The notes: a model not told the origin generated them from the letters alone. 39,097 bases of DNA from Psychrobacillus faecigallinarum (GCF_014836595.1 NZ_JACSQO010000010.1:104871-143967), one strand, 5' to 3'; counted from the stretch's first letter, positions 7,616 through 17,428 are shown. Made by a program: numbers and translations.

Positions 7616-8719
7616 CTATTGGATTGTTCCAGTACTTTTTAATGCGATATCTACGGTTACATCAATTGGTAGGTTTGGGTATGCCTCTTCCCATTTTTTA
7701 AACGTACCTTTATCATATAGCTGCATTGTTCGATATCTAAGCCCGAATCCAAAGGGGTCTAGCTCTTCCTTTTGAAGCGTGGTGAGTAATTTCTCCAAAT
7801 TTCCTTTTATCTCTTTGGAAGCTAATTTATTATATTTGTCTAAGTTGTTTAGGGGCAATTGCTTATTTGACTGGCTGATGACTCCTGTCATTTTTACGTC
7901 TACCTTGATGGATGTAGGTCGTTCATTATCATTTATTACTTTATATTTCATCTTAACGGTTCCCATATTTAGTACTAGCTTTAAATCATCAGTCACTATT
8001 TTAACGCTGTACCCACTTATACTATTTGCCAGTGAATTGTAGTCTCTCGTTAAACTAGAGGATAATTCAAGTGGCTTAATCCTCTCCTTCACTACTACGG
8101 ATTTATTGACGATTAGCTGAGTACCTGACTCATTTGACTCCACGATTGGTATAATCGGATCAACACCTTCACCATGAAAATCTCTTCTAAATTCATATAA
8201 ATAAGTTGAGACTATATAGGGACTTTCCGTACCTGTATTCCCAAAAAATTTAGTAAGTGGAGATGCAACTGCAGCCTCCCCCTTTGGTTCAGTTCTAAGT
8301 ATAGCTTCCGCCGAAGGTTTAGCTACAGCAACCCAAGCGATTGTTTGTATATCCCCTCTTCTAAAAAGATAATCCATAAAATCCTTGAGCTCTTCTTCTA
8401 ATAGCGCTTCATTTATTAGGATTATTTTTGCATGCCCAAATTCCAAAACCTTATCCGTATGTGTTTCTAATATTCTAACCGCTTCTTCTATATTTTCACC
8501 CTCATGCACTAAATACTGATAGCTCGGTTCTTTTTCTTGTTTGATGGATGAAACAGGGATAGCTAGCTTCAATGTAATTTTATATTTACCGCTTTCTTTT
8601 TCAGAAGGATCAATTCCAATCGCTGTAACAAATATTCGATTATCAATATCTTTAAATCCACAGCCCGAAAGAAAGCTTGTAATGACTAGTATAATTGTCA
8701 GAAATTTAAGATGAGCCAT
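7616..8719 (-). CDS. GerC-family germinant receptor lipoprotein
   Basis: A 367-aa spore germination receptor C subunit. An N-terminal lipoprotein signal with lipobox LSGC (Cys20) is followed by the family-typical DIDNRIFVTAIGID. This subunit is anchored on the outer face of the spore inner membrane and forms the nutrient receptor with GerA and GerB proteins. GGAGG lies ten bases before the ATG, and the start overlaps the gerB-type stop by 14 bp. The family is clear; which receptor (gerA, gerB or gerK type) is not. Confidence 0.9.
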   Translation of the reverse strand: MAHLKFLTIILVITSFLSGCGFKDIDNRIFVTAIGIDPSEKESGKYKITLKLAIPVSSIKQEKEPSYQYLVHEGENIEEAVRILETHTDKVLEFGHAKIILINEALLEEELKDFMDYLFRRGDIQTIAWVAVAKPSAEAILRTEPKGEAAVASPLTKFFGNTGTESPYIVSTYLYEFRRDFHGEGVDPIIPIVESNESGTQLIVNKSVVVKERIKPLELSSSLTRDYNSLANSISGYSVKIVTDDLKLVLNMGTVKMKYKVINDNERPTSIKVDVKMTGVISQSNKQLPLNNLDKYNKLASKEIKGNLEKLLTTLQKEELDPFGFGLRYRTMQLYDKGTFKKWEEAYPNLPIDVTVDIALKSTGTIQ

Positions 8720-9812
8720 TAGACTTTAACCTCCGTTTTGCAAAAAGTAAACTTACGATTAAAACGATGTAGAATATTGGCAATATATTATAGAAATAAG
8801 TAGAAAGTTTAGTTAATTGATATTCACTAATTTGTCTCGTCACAGCTATTCCTATAATCCCGAATAGAAAAACAAATAGATAAGATGTGAGATTTCTTTC
8901 TTTCCATTTCAATTTTTTAAACAGAAAAATACTTTCAAATATTTTCAGTGAAACATGCCAGTGGATCAACAGGCTAATAAAGGCTACTCCCAAAAATAAA
9001 ATGACAAAAATGAAAATGGCTCGCTCAATTATTCCAAACTTCATGCGTACAGCATCGCTTGTTGTCACCCAAGGAAAAGTAAAATTATCAATTTGTTCAA
9101 AGCCATTAAAACCTATAGGTATGAAATATGTTGTAAACAAAGTGAAGATACCTGTCAAACTTAAAATGACTATTTCCTTAAATCCTGCTTTCTTCTTAAA
9201 CTTAATAAATTTATTGAAGATAATTATGTTCACAGCACCTATAAAAATATACGTAGATGCTGAATAGGCATTATAGCTTGGTAATTCATTGATGTGTGTA
9301 ATAGCTACCTTTACAAAATCCCAATCTAATCGTGAATCAGTATATATTTTTACTACTAAAAAGAAAATGACAGGTACAAACAAAACTAACACGAGCTCAG
9401 TTGTGTAAAGAACACTTTTCTCCTTCATTAACACCCCAAAGGAGATGATCAATATAAATGCCAGAGTTGTTATGGTAACAGAAGTCTCATAAGACAAAAA
9501 AGTAGTAAACAGCATAACATACGTTGCAATAGTTATTAGACCCGCAGCATACCATGAAATTGCAAAGTAAAATAAAACAGGGTAATAAAACCACTTAGAA
9601 GTATACTTCTGTAATATTTCTGGAAAGGTCATATTTGGAAAATGCCTAAATAAGTTTATAACAGTGATAGTAAGAAATACTCCAACAATGATAGCAATAA
9701 TCATGGACACTATGGCTCCATTTTTGCTCTCACTCATTAAAATTCTTGGCACAGATGCGATGATGTTAGTAACCATTGTGACAATTATTAAGTAATATAG
9801 ATACCGGCTCAT
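8706..9812 (-). CDS. GerB-family germinant receptor permease subunit
   Basis: A 368-aa integral membrane protein with about ten hydrophobic segments, from the amino-acid/polyamine transporter-like GerB family; in the receptor it is thought to hold the germinant-binding site. The ATG at 9812 forms an ATGA overlap with the stop of the GerA-type gene. An in-frame upstream start at 9854 would lie deep in that gene and is not favoured. Middle gene of an A-B-C operon, the order seen in gerA-type tricistronic loci. Confidence 0.88.
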   Translation of the reverse strand: MSRYLYYLIIVTMVTNIIASVPRILMSESKNGAIVSMIIAIIVGVFLTITVINLFRHFPNMTFPEILQKYTSKWFYYPVLFYFAISWYAAGLITIATYVMLFTTFLSYETSVTITTLAFILIISFGVLMKEKSVLYTTELVLVLFVPVIFFLVVKIYTDSRLDWDFVKVAITHINELPSYNAYSASTYIFIGAVNIIIFNKFIKFKKKAGFKEIVILSLTGIFTLFTTYFIPIGFNGFEQIDNFTFPWVTTSDAVRMKFGIIERAIFIFVILFLGVAFISLLIHWHVSLKIFESIFLFKKLKWKERNLTSYLFVFLFGIIGIAVTRQISEYQLTKLSTYFYNILPIFYIVLIVSLLFAKRRLKSNGSS

Positions 9813-11188
9813 CCTTTTGATCGCACCCCTATTTCTTTCTTCTCCCCCCACCAATACATTTTTAGATAGGGCTCACCAAAGCTTCTTTTGTTAGCCAAGA
9901 ACATTACAAGCCCTAGAGATCCTAGTATTAACCCTATCGTTCCAAAAAGCGTTGTATAGATGATTAGCATATATCGACAAATACGGATAGAAAAGCTCAT
10001 CTCACTAATCGGAATGACAAAGCTTGTAATAGCAACAGCAGACACAATGATAATCATGATATTGGAGGTTAATGCTGCTTCAGTAGCCGCAGTTCCTAAG
10101 ATCAGTCCTCCAACTGTCGTAGCTGTTGCAGAAATGGCCTTAGGCAATCGTATACTTGCCTCAGTAAGAAACTCCATGAAAATAAGCATGAATAATACCT
10201 CGATAAAGGACGGATAAGGCACTCCAAGTCTACTCCCTGCTACAGTAAGCGCCAATTCCGTTCTCATAACATCTGGGGTATAGGACGTCACGGCAACATA
10301 CAACGCCGGTAAAATGAGACAGATGATCAAACCTATATACCTCAGTATCAATGTAAACGTAGTAATCCAAAAAGTATGATAGTTATCTTCCATCGAGAGC
10401 ATAAAGTCAAAGAAAACAACGGGAGCTATTAATGCATGAGGACTCCCATTAATCATGACTACAACTTTTCCAGCGGCCAGATTATATGATATTCGATCAG
10501 GTCGCTCCGTCAAAATCAGGGTAGGAAAAAGAGTAATTTTAGACCCATTTAAGTGGAGCTGCAAATCTCCAGCAGACTGAATAAGTGTCGCATCTAAATT
10601 CTTTAATTTTTCTTTGACATTTTTGAGTACAGACTGTTTTACCGTCTTTTCGTCATAAATAATGGCCACGGGCTGGTGAGCCTTATCCTTCAATTGGTGC
10701 ATTTCAAACTTTAAGGTAGGCTCATGATAACGCTGCCTAATAATGTTTAAATTCGTCTCAATATCCTCACTTAAAGCTAATTGTGGACCGTAAATAGTAG
10801 GCTCCATTAATGTTTGCTGTACTTCATTCGAATTCACTAATTTAATATCTATTAGATAAAACTCATCTTCTATAGCTACTAGGACATGTCCCTTCGTTAT
10901 TTCAATTTGCAGTTCTTCTCCCGATTTCATCGTAGTTAAGTCCGGCAACGATTCGACATAAGATTGGTAACTCCCAAAGGATTTCATTTCAAAAAAAGGT
11001 TTAATAATCGTTCCATGTAGCTTAGCACCATCTACAACTGATTTTAAATAGAACATAAATACTGTATTCCCTTCCATTTGTAAGGGCTTGAAGATTATAT
11101 CACTAGAAGGGGTAAACTTTTCAGATAGCTCATTCATCAATGTAGGAGGATTCGGTTTCGACATACTATCCAAGCTCATAGCCTCCAT
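9809..11188 (-). CDS. GerA-family spore germination protein
   Basis: A 454-459-aa subunit A of the germinant receptor. A hydrophilic N-terminal half (about 240 residues) is followed by a membrane domain starting around FFDFMLSMEDNYHTFWITT and continuing with several helices typical of the GerA/SpoVAF family. Start choice is uncertain: ATG at 11188 has no site in front of it, whereas TTG at 11173 lies eight bases after GGAGG. It is slightly shorter than the 480-540 aa I expect for the family, mostly at the N-terminus. First gene of the operon, probably made in the forespore; I could not identify a convincing sigma-G promoter. Confidence 0.88.
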   Translation of the reverse strand: MEAMSLDSMSKPNPPTLMNELSEKFTPSSDIIFKPLQMEGNTVFMFYLKSVVDGAKLHGTIIKPFFEMKSFGSYQSYVESLPDLTTMKSGEELQIEITKGHVLVAIEDEFYLIDIKLVNSNEVQQTLMEPTIYGPQLALSEDIETNLNIIRQRYHEPTLKFEMHQLKDKAHQPVAIIYDEKTVKQSVLKNVKEKLKNLDATLIQSAGDLQLHLNGSKITLFPTLILTERPDRISYNLAAGKVVVMINGSPHALIAPVVFFDFMLSMEDNYHTFWITTFTLILRYIGLIICLILPALYVAVTSYTPDVMRTELALTVAGSRLGVPYPSFIEVLFMLIFMEFLTEASIRLPKAISATATTVGGLILGTAATEAALTSNIMIIIVSAVAITSFVIPISEMSFSIRICRYMLIIYTTLFGTIGLILGSLGLVMFLANKRSFGEPYLKMYWWGEKKEIGVRSKG

Positions 11189-11281
11189 ATAAGAATATTT
11201 TTAATACATTTAGGTTAACCGAAAGTACAAAATTCTAACCAATTAATGGCTTTAATTATGTAAGTCTTTAGAAAAAATGAA

Positions 11282-11309
11282 GAACCCCATTTCTTTTGAA
11301 ATGAGGTTC
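11282..11309 (-). terminator. Orphan hairpin between the ger operon and a lipoprotein gene
   Basis: GAACCCCATTTC (11282-11293) pairs with GAAATGAGGTTC (11298-11309) around a TTTT loop. The A-rich stretch to its left gives a T-rich tail on the minus strand. No minus-strand gene is seen directly upstream of it, so it may be left from a lost gene. The rest of 11189-11548 shows nothing else that I can support. Confidence 0.55.
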
Positions 11310-11548
11310 TAGTTTTGGGGCAGTATATGGTTAATTTAAAGAGACAAGTTAGTCTTCCCTATATCTGTTGTTCTATATTCTCTACTTTTGTTTTATTTAC
11401 ACTTCCGACTTGTAACAATTTATATCTCACACCGTTTAATCGTGTATCTGTGATAGAGCGTTCCTATGACAAACAAAGCAAAATCTACAGCTTTAGATGT
11501 TTCGTTTAAGCTATATATAATACTCGTTTCAAAACTGGAGGTAAACAT

Positions 11549-11935
11549 ATGAAACGCACTTTATTGACTATGGTTTTCACAATCTTACTCTCAGGATGTG
11601 GACTTGAAACATTGACAATTGACGATTATTATAAAAAGAATTTAGAGAATGTATCCAAAATAGAAGTTTTTGACAGCAGTAATAGTAATAGTCGAACAAC
11701 CACAAATAAAGAGGAAATAATGTCTTTTATAAAAGAAATTAAGGATATTAAATTTATACCAGACGAGGATCAAAGTGAAAGAGATGGATTTCTGTACTCC
11801 ATTACTTTCTATGAGGACGACAAAGCAACCCTCCAATTCGGTTTAAATCAAATTGGTGATGACTATTATAATACCGAGCCTGATATTGAACCGATTGTAT
11901 ACGAATTTTTTAACTCTATGAGTGAACAAGACTAG
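11549..11935 (+). CDS. Small lipoprotein, unknown function
   Basis: A 128-aa protein with a clear lipoprotein signal peptide: KR, a hydrophobic core, then LSGC with Cys at residue 17. The mature part is acidic, contains a DYYKKN segment and a serine/threonine-rich stretch (SSNSNSRTTT), and ends FFNSMSEQD. GGAGGT lies seven bases before the ATG. It is probably anchored to the outer face of the membrane. No family recognised. Ends at a strong terminator at 11961. Confidence 0.75.
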   Translation: MKRTLLTMVFTILLSGCGLETLTIDDYYKKNLENVSKIEVFDSSNSNSRTTTNKEEIMSFIKEIKDIKFIPDEDQSERDGFLYSITFYEDDKATLQFGLNQIGDDYYNTEPDIEPIVYEFFNSMSEQD

Positions 11936-11960
11936 TAAATATTATGTATTAATTCAAAAC

Positions 11961-11988
11961 AACGCCCACCTGCATAAAGGTGGGCGTT
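11961..11988 (+). terminator. Terminator of the small lipoprotein gene
   Basis: AACGCCCACC (11961-11970) pairs perfectly with GGTGGGCGTT (11979-11988), with a short T-rich tail. Confidence 0.85.
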
Positions 11989-12076
11989 GTTTGATGCATA
12001 CACTATTGCCATTAAATCTGAGTAAAGATAACTAGCTACATGGTTAAACACTCTTGATCAGTAGATAAATAAAATA

Positions 12077-12138
12077 AGGTGCCCCTAAGATGAATACCAC
12101 CATAGTGTAGTCTATCCACTCCTAATAAGTTGGCACCT
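12077..12138. repeat. Long-loop inverted repeat
   Basis: AGGTGCC (12077-12083) and GGCACCT (12132-12138) are separated by 48 bp, and the right arm is followed by TTTT. It could be a terminator with a long loop or the remains of a small mobile element. The region 11989-12339 has no gene I can support. Confidence 0.35.
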
Positions 12139-12339
12139 TTTTACCTCCCCAGTAATTATCGATGATTCAACGCATCCGTTGGCTAAATATTACTTCACAA
12201 ACTTTATAATTTGTAATCAATGATGCGCAGTTATTTATCACTATTTTCTTCCACCATTAGCAAACAACAGCTCTGAAAAATTATTTTTGCTATAATTTTC
12301 ACAAAGTTGCGATTTATAAAAATTCTGTGATAAAATAAA

Positions 12340-12441
12340 ATGAAATTTATTCCAGAAGAAAGTACATACCCTGAAAGTATTTTAAGTAAAAAGAAGACCG
12401 TTAACGCATTTAAACATTATCCAAAAACGTACTCGTGTTAA
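12340..12441 (+). other. 33-codon open frame of doubtful status
   Basis: It opens with ATG and reads MKFIPEESTYPE, ending at TAA 31 bp before the dioxygenase start. There is no ribosome site. Its first codons include the 18-bp sequence AATTTATTCCAGAAGAAA, which is repeated exactly at 20203-20220. It may be a remnant or a leader; evidence for expression is lacking. Confidence 0.2.
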
Positions 12442-12472
12442 ATAATTTAATAGATTAAAAGGTGGTTTGAAG

Positions 12473-13111
12473 TTGATAACGGTAAATAAAGAGCAAACTA
12501 TATTTGATCACGTTGGACATAAAATAATGACAGATAGAGAGATTGACATAGTCACAAGATTAGAAGAACCATTAATAGTGGTTTTAGGAAATGTGTTAAG
12601 TAACGAAGAGTGCGATGAACTAATCAGATTGTCTAAGGACAGAATGAAACGTTCTAAAATTGGAACGACACGCGAAGTAAATGAGCAGAGAACAAGTAGT
12701 AGTTCGTTTATTGAAGAAAGTGAAAACGCTATTGTTGCTAGAATCGAAAAAAGAATCTCCTCTGTTATGAATATACCCATTGAACACGGAGAAGGCCTTC
12801 AAATCCTTCAGTATACACCCGGTCAAGAGTATAAAGCCCATTACGATTTCTTTTCATCAACTAGTAAAGTAGCAAATAATAATAGAATTAGTACTCTCGT
12901 TATGTACTTAAATGATGTAGAACTAGGTGGAGAAACTTTTTTCCCTAAACTAAATTTTACCGTAACACCTAAAAAAGGAATGGCAGTTTACTTTGAGTAT
13001 TTCTATAACGACCAAACTTTAAATGAATTAACCTTACATGGTGGAGCACCAGTTATAGCAGGTGAAAAGTGGGTTGCTACTCAGTGGATGAGGAAGCAGA
13101 AGATAAGATGA
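12473..13111 (+). CDS. Prolyl 4-hydroxylase-like 2OG-Fe(II) dioxygenase
   Basis: A 212-aa non-haem iron, 2-oxoglutarate-dependent oxygenase. The iron-binding triad is visible as H123-x-D125 (KAHYDFF) and H189 (LTLHGGAPV), with Lys199 (GEKWVATQW) placed to bind 2-oxoglutarate. Length and pattern (LQILQYTPGQEYKAHYD, GGETFFPKL) match the small bacterial P4H group known in Bacillus, which acts on proline-containing peptides. The TTG at 12473 is preferred, seven bases after GGTGG; the TTG at 12467 is too close. Closed by a terminator at 13122. The natural substrate is unknown. Confidence 0.88.
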   Translation: MITVNKEQTIFDHVGHKIMTDREIDIVTRLEEPLIVVLGNVLSNEECDELIRLSKDRMKRSKIGTTREVNEQRTSSSSFIEESENAIVARIEKRISSVMNIPIEHGEGLQILQYTPGQEYKAHYDFFSSTSKVANNNRISTLVMYLNDVELGGETFFPKLNFTVTPKKGMAVYFEYFYNDQTLNELTLHGGAPVIAGEKWVATQWMRKQKIR

Positions 13112-13121
13112 AAAAAGAAAA

Positions 13122-13165
13122 AAAGAACACACTGTTATTTTTTTTGTAAAACAGTATGTTCTTTT
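13122..13165 (+). terminator. Terminator of the dioxygenase gene
   Basis: AAAGAACACACTGTT pairs with AACAGTATGTTCTTT with one mismatch, around a T-rich loop, beginning eleven bases after the stop. The region from here to 13491 contains no gene I can support. Confidence 0.75.
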
Positions 13166-13491
13166 CTTTAAGTATAGCTCACTTAGGAATCATTATTTTA
13201 TATACGATTGTTCAGAAAAGGTAGGCAGCTCTTCGAAAGAGAAGATATAATAGAAAACTATGAGTATTTATTTAGAATAGTTTTTGCTAAATCAAGTGCA
13301 ACAGCTAATTTTATTTGATTTTTCTTACTGAGCCCCTGTATATATTTAGTTATTGTTGTAATCTCTACAATCGGCTCAAGTTTCAAGAAACTTAGAAAAC
13401 TCAAGCTGACATGTAACTTAGAAGAATAATCGGATTACCGAACGTTCTTCAATTTATTCTCTATCCTATATATTTATAGTGAGATAATTTC

Positions 13492-14322
13492 CTAAAGTAG
13501 TTTTTGATGCTCAAAGCAATATATATTGCCTTTAAAACGAGTTTTGTTTAATAAACAATATTTTTTAACCTTTTCGGAAACTGGATTTCCACATGTTTTA
13601 CAATTCGAAAGGTGATTCTCATTCTTAATAGATTCCCTATCCTTTTCTTTCAACGTTTCAACATGCTTATCTCTTATATATAAATCAGTTATATTAGCAC
13701 TCTTTATTTTATTGTATAGGTTCTGTAATTCATTCGTAGAATAAATTGGTTCAGGATTTTGAAGCTTAAGTATATTGATCTTTCTCGTAATATACTCCGA
13801 TAGTTCTATGTCATAAACGATTAAATCATTCGATTGTATTTTTCTTAATTCATCACTTACTTTAAAAGTACATCTTTTAGTAAAAGAGACCATTGAGACA
13901 AATTGTGTCTCACCTTCTATCTCGAGAACTCCCTTAATCGCTTGTATATGACCATAATTCTGATTAAATGGATTCATCATCGGAAATTTCCCATTAACAC
14001 TCCACTTAGTCCTGCTCCTATCTCCATAAATAGTTCCACTATAATTCTTAGTCTCTACAACAAATATTGCAAAAGGAGTAAAGATAACATGATCAATTTG
14101 TGAATATCCAGACTTAGCTTTATTGTTTTCAATTAATACATCACTTAGATATTTGCTATTCTTAGGAAGTTGGTCAAGTTGTATATTGATCTTATATTCA
14201 CCAAGCTCACCAATTCTTGAAGGAGTTGGTTTAGACTGTTTCTCTATTCTTTGCTTATTGGTAACAGATACTTTCTCGGTAGACTCTCTTTTAAAAATAT
14301 TATTAATTATTCTTGAAAACAT
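13492..14322 (-). CDS. NERD-domain nuclease-related protein with C-terminal zinc motif
   Basis: A 276-aa protein with an N-terminal NERD (nuclease-related) domain of the restriction-endonuclease-like fold. The family marks are RIGELGEYKI (Glu39), QIDHVIFTPFAIFVVETKNY with Asp77 and the Glu90-x-Lys92 pair, and GTIYG. A charged linker leads to a C-terminal Cys-rich motif (CKTCGNP, then KYC and YCFEH) likely to bind zinc. NERD proteins occur in stress and mobile-element settings; activity here is inferred from intact acidic/Lys residues. The gene has a GGGGAGA site eight bases upstream and stands alone among accessory genes. Confidence 0.82.
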   Translation of the reverse strand: MFSRIINNIFKRESTEKVSVTNKQRIEKQSKPTPSRIGELGEYKINIQLDQLPKNSKYLSDVLIENNKAKSGYSQIDHVIFTPFAIFVVETKNYSGTIYGDRSRTKWSVNGKFPMMNPFNQNYGHIQAIKGVLEIEGETQFVSMVSFTKRCTFKVSDELRKIQSNDLIVYDIELSEYITRKINILKLQNPEPIYSTNELQNLYNKIKSANITDLYIRDKHVETLKEKDRESIKNENHLSNCKTCGNPVSEKVKKYCLLNKTRFKGNIYCFEHQKLL

Positions 14323-14441
14323 GTAGACTCTCCCCTTTTCTTATATATCGTTGATTCTTTAATTAATTTAATAATTCGTTTGTAATACAATAAATTCTCC
14401 ATTATATCCAAATAAGCCATGTATTAATTAGACAGAAAAAA

Positions 14442-14472
14442 ACCTCCTAATTCATCTTGAAAATTAGAAGGT
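14442..14472 (-). terminator. Terminator of the large lipoprotein gene
   Basis: ACCTCCTAATT (14442-14452) pairs with AATTAGAAGGT (14462-14472) with one mismatch, and the A run at 14435-14441 gives a T tract on the minus strand. It lies about 50 bp after the stop of the gene at 14523. Confidence 0.75.
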
Positions 14473-14522
14473 CTTTGATTAAACTTCATTTAGCAATTGT
14501 TCCATATTTAGAATCTCTGTGT

Positions 14523-15584
14523 TTAGTTAGGTACATATGCTATAAATTCTAAAACTGAATCTGGTGAATCTCCATCAAATTCTAGACTATATAAACCTGA
14601 ATCTGTCATGACTTCAGCTGTGTATGAATAGCCACCTTCCATCTCATTTTCCCATCCTACAACTTCTACTGTTTGATTAAAGATACTTGTTAATTCATCC
14701 ACAGTTACTTTATTTTTAGGAGTAATGTAATAAGCATGCATTCCTCCACTCTCTTTATGAGATTCACAAATAAAGAATGTTTCGTAGAAGGAACACATTG
14801 CTCCCTCATAATATTCTTCTGTTATTAAATTTTCTGTAATTTTACTTTGTGCAGTATAGTAAAAATCTGTCACATTAATATAATAGTCATTAATTGTTGT
14901 CCCTACAAGTTTTGACAATTCCTCATTAATAATAATACCCAAGCGTTTTCCACTGTTGTCTACGATTTCTCCATTTTTAAATATATAATTTTGAGTAAAA
15001 CCGTTTTCTGCTGTCACAATGAAACTATTTTCTTCTAAATTAGCACTATATGTCTCTGTTGATTGTAACTCAATTTCTACTAATTCTTCAATGGATTGTG
15101 TAGCTTCATTATAATTTAGAATCGATAAACTTTGGCGGATAGTACTTGCTTGAGCTTCTATTATTTCAAAAGCTAGTGCCTCTTTTTCAGTTCCATCTTC
15201 ATATAGAAGTTTACCGATTGACTCTAAATATATATGTATATTTGACTCATAATTTTTTGATATATCTTCTATCCATTGATCATTTTCAAATTTATAGATT
15301 GTTACATTGCTATTTTTTATATCATCATTTATGCCAAGTACCATTTCCGGTACTTCATCTCCCTCAAAATCTACTGATTCAAGAAAACTACTATCTATAC
15401 CTTGAATCCGGTCTTGATAAACAGCCGTTTTCTCAAACTCTGCTAAATACTGCTGAGTGGTTTTCTTTTCAATAACTTCTTCAATTATTTCTTTTTGCTC
15501 TTCTGTGTTAACTTTTGTATTTTCATTAGCACAACCAACTAATAGGAAGCTTAGAGCTAATACCGAAATTATTTTTTTAAGCAT
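14523..15584 (-). CDS. Secreted lipoprotein of unknown function
   Basis: A 353-aa protein. ATG at 15584 is chosen because AGGAGAGGAAAG precedes it and it gives a standard signal: LKK, a hydrophobic core, then LVGC with Cys at residue 18. The mature part starts with an acidic Lys/Glu-rich linker (EEQKEIIEEVIEKK). It then has an apparent repeat-like beta-rich region containing LESVDFEGDEVPEMVLGIND, reminiscent of VCBS/FG-GAP-like secreted proteins. I do not recognise a named family. Monocistronic, with its own terminator. Confidence 0.75.
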   Translation of the reverse strand: MLKKIISVLALSFLLVGCANENTKVNTEEQKEIIEEVIEKKTTQQYLAEFEKTAVYQDRIQGIDSSFLESVDFEGDEVPEMVLGINDDIKNSNVTIYKFENDQWIEDISKNYESNIHIYLESIGKLLYEDGTEKEALAFEIIEAQASTIRQSLSILNYNEATQSIEELVEIELQSTETYSANLEENSFIVTAENGFTQNYIFKNGEIVDNSGKRLGIIINEELSKLVGTTINDYYINVTDFYYTAQSKITENLITEEYYEGAMCSFYETFFICESHKESGGMHAYYITPKNKVTVDELTSIFNQTVEVVGWENEMEGGYSYTAEVMTDSGLYSLEFDGDSPDSVLEFIAYVPN

Positions 15585-15642
15585 TACTTCTTTCCTCTCC
15601 TTAAACAACTAAATTTACATATTTATACTCCACTCATATATA

Positions 15643-16722
15643 TCATTTCTTATATCGCCCCATTATTCCTTCTAAGTATTGCAAATCCGTCTCATATGCC
15701 CTGATAGATTTACTAAAATCTCCTCTAATACCATCTTTTTTATATGAATTTTTCAGAAGCCAACTAATATGTGAGATAATTCTTGAAGGATGAATATTCA
15801 TTAAAGCATTATTTAACGCATTTCTTCTTTCTTCATCTGTTTTATTAGTTACTTCATAACCAAAGGTTCTTAAATCGCTAAAATCTTTCCAATTTTCTGC
15901 ATTATGTTTATTCGAATTTGAAATTTCATCATTAGTTTTGGTTAATGGCATCATTTTCGGGACTTCAAACCTAGAATGTTTTTTAGAATGAGATTTCTTT
16001 ATAGAAATCATTTTATTTCCAGACAATTCATAACCAGAATAGTTAGCCAACATTTCCCATAAAGTCATATTACTTTCTGAAATCATTCTATTTATTAATA
16101 ACCTACGGGTATACAAATAGTCGAAGTACTTTTTAAGAACCGTATTATGTGCATTATTCCAAATAATAAATAGTAATTTTACAAGCCAGTAATCATTTCT
16201 AGTTATAGAACAAGCAGTTATTAATTCCTCTATATACCTATCAAACATTTTCTCAAATTCAGTTAAAAATTCATGATTATCTTTATATGATAAAATTTCA
16301 AATAAAATCATAAGATGAATTTCTTCTATATTTTTTTGTCCTACTATTTCTTTGACAAACCTATTCAGCGCCAGTTGAAAATCCTCTATTGTTTCTTCAC
16401 TTAATACCGTAGACTTTATGTTATCTTTTGAGGTGTATTTTTGGCTAATATAGAATGCTAAATCACACCTATTAGTTTTTACTAATAAAGCTACAATTCT
16501 TAATAATTCTCCAAAATCTAAACACCGACCATTTATTTCAAAAAAAACATCATAAGGTAAACCTGAATCCTCATTAACATCCGGAATTAATATATTTAGT
16601 AAATATTCCATATCTTTCTTCATTACAGAGCTTTTTAGCATTCTTGTAAGTCTTTTCATCTTACTCACTAGTTCTTCATTTTTCTTTTTTAATTGTTTGT
16701 ATTCTTCTAATTTAATATTCAT
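15643..16722 (-). CDS. Unknown protein with N-terminal coiled coil
   Basis: A 359-aa hydrophilic, mostly helical protein. The N-terminus (EEYKQLKKKNEELVSKMKRL) is a likely coiled coil. The middle is helical without obvious motifs. The last about 80 residues (FGYEVTNKTDEERRNAL through SRIISHISWLLKN) form a separate, more conserved-looking unit, which I have the impression recurs in proteins near mobile elements; that is memory, not a match. The ribosome site is poor. No signal peptide or membrane segment. Function unknown. Confidence 0.65.
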   Translation of the reverse strand: MNIKLEEYKQLKKKNEELVSKMKRLTRMLKSSVMKKDMEYLLNILIPDVNEDSGLPYDVFFEINGRCLDFGELLRIVALLVKTNRCDLAFYISQKYTSKDNIKSTVLSEETIEDFQLALNRFVKEIVGQKNIEEIHLMILFEILSYKDNHEFLTEFEKMFDRYIEELITACSITRNDYWLVKLLFIIWNNAHNTVLKKYFDYLYTRRLLINRMISESNMTLWEMLANYSGYELSGNKMISIKKSHSKKHSRFEVPKMMPLTKTNDEISNSNKHNAENWKDFSDLRTFGYEVTNKTDEERRNALNNALMNIHPSRIISHISWLLKNSYKKDGIRGDFSKSIRAYETDLQYLEGIMGRYKK

Positions 16723-17105
16723 AGTCGCAGCACCGTTCTCAGTTATTTTAGATTGAGATACAAGTCATTTACTATTTAAATTCTATTAAACAATAATATT
16801 ACTATTTATATGTTTAATTACAAATAAAACCAATCCTCTATACATATCGGCATTATTAATAATATTTGAATTACCAAAATACAAGCTAATTAAAGGATAC
16901 ATGTTATTTTTTAGACCAAATACTAAGATTAATATTGAAATACTGGGCATGAGTTTAATTAAGATGTACTTAATATGTTTATCAACTATTTTCAATCATT
17001 ACTTTTGGACTACCTAGAAAGCAAAAGAAGAGCGATTCTAAAGTTCTTAAGCTATTTGAACATGCAAAGTTTTTGGCTTGATACTAAATGATATAGACAA
17101 AAAAG

Positions 17106-17130
17106 AAAACCCTTGAATACCAAGGGTTTT
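17106..17130. terminator. Bidirectional terminator hairpin
   Basis: AAAACCCTTG (17106-17115) pairs perfectly with CAAGGGTTTT (17121-17130). The flanking A and T runs allow termination in both directions. It lies in a 600-bp region without genes between the unknown protein and the MFS exporter. Confidence 0.6.
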
Positions 17131-17139
17131 GACATGTGA

Positions 17140-17340
17140 CATAAACCATATAATTTCCTAAGAATAAACCATAAAGTTCCCACGCTTAGAGCCACATGAC
17201 TTTAAAGAATTTTTAAGAAGAATATATTATAAAATATCTTAATTAAAAATCAAAAATAAGGAAATAACTATAAAGCTCTCTACTTTAGGAAAACTTATGC
17301 TTTATTTTTATACTTTAGGAAATTATATAATTTATTTATT
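17140..17340. repeat. About 200-bp structure of duplicated and inverted AT-rich repeats
   Basis: The left side has two direct copies of ATAAACCATAWARTTYCC (from 17142 and about 17164). The right side has two copies in the opposite orientation, TTTAGGAAAACTTATGCTTTAT and TTTAGGAAATTATATAATTTAT (about 17285-17335). The two sides are about 100 bp apart. This could be a small non-autonomous element, a resolution-type site or an operator cluster. Confidence 0.45.
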
Positions 17341-17428
17341 TTTCTTGAAATTATGATACAAATATGAAACAGCGAAAAATCAAATCACATTTTAAATTAG
17401 ACTTCCCTCTAATTCTGTAACCACATAA

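Noticed and set aside
11315..11509. 64-codon plus-strand frame before the small lipoprotein
   Set aside because: It starts next to a hairpin without a ribosome site and shows no motif; too weak to call.
16786..16995. 69-codon hydrophobic frame on the minus strand
   Set aside because: AT-rich DNA easily gives hydrophobic frames; it has a TTG start without a clear site and no recognisable family.
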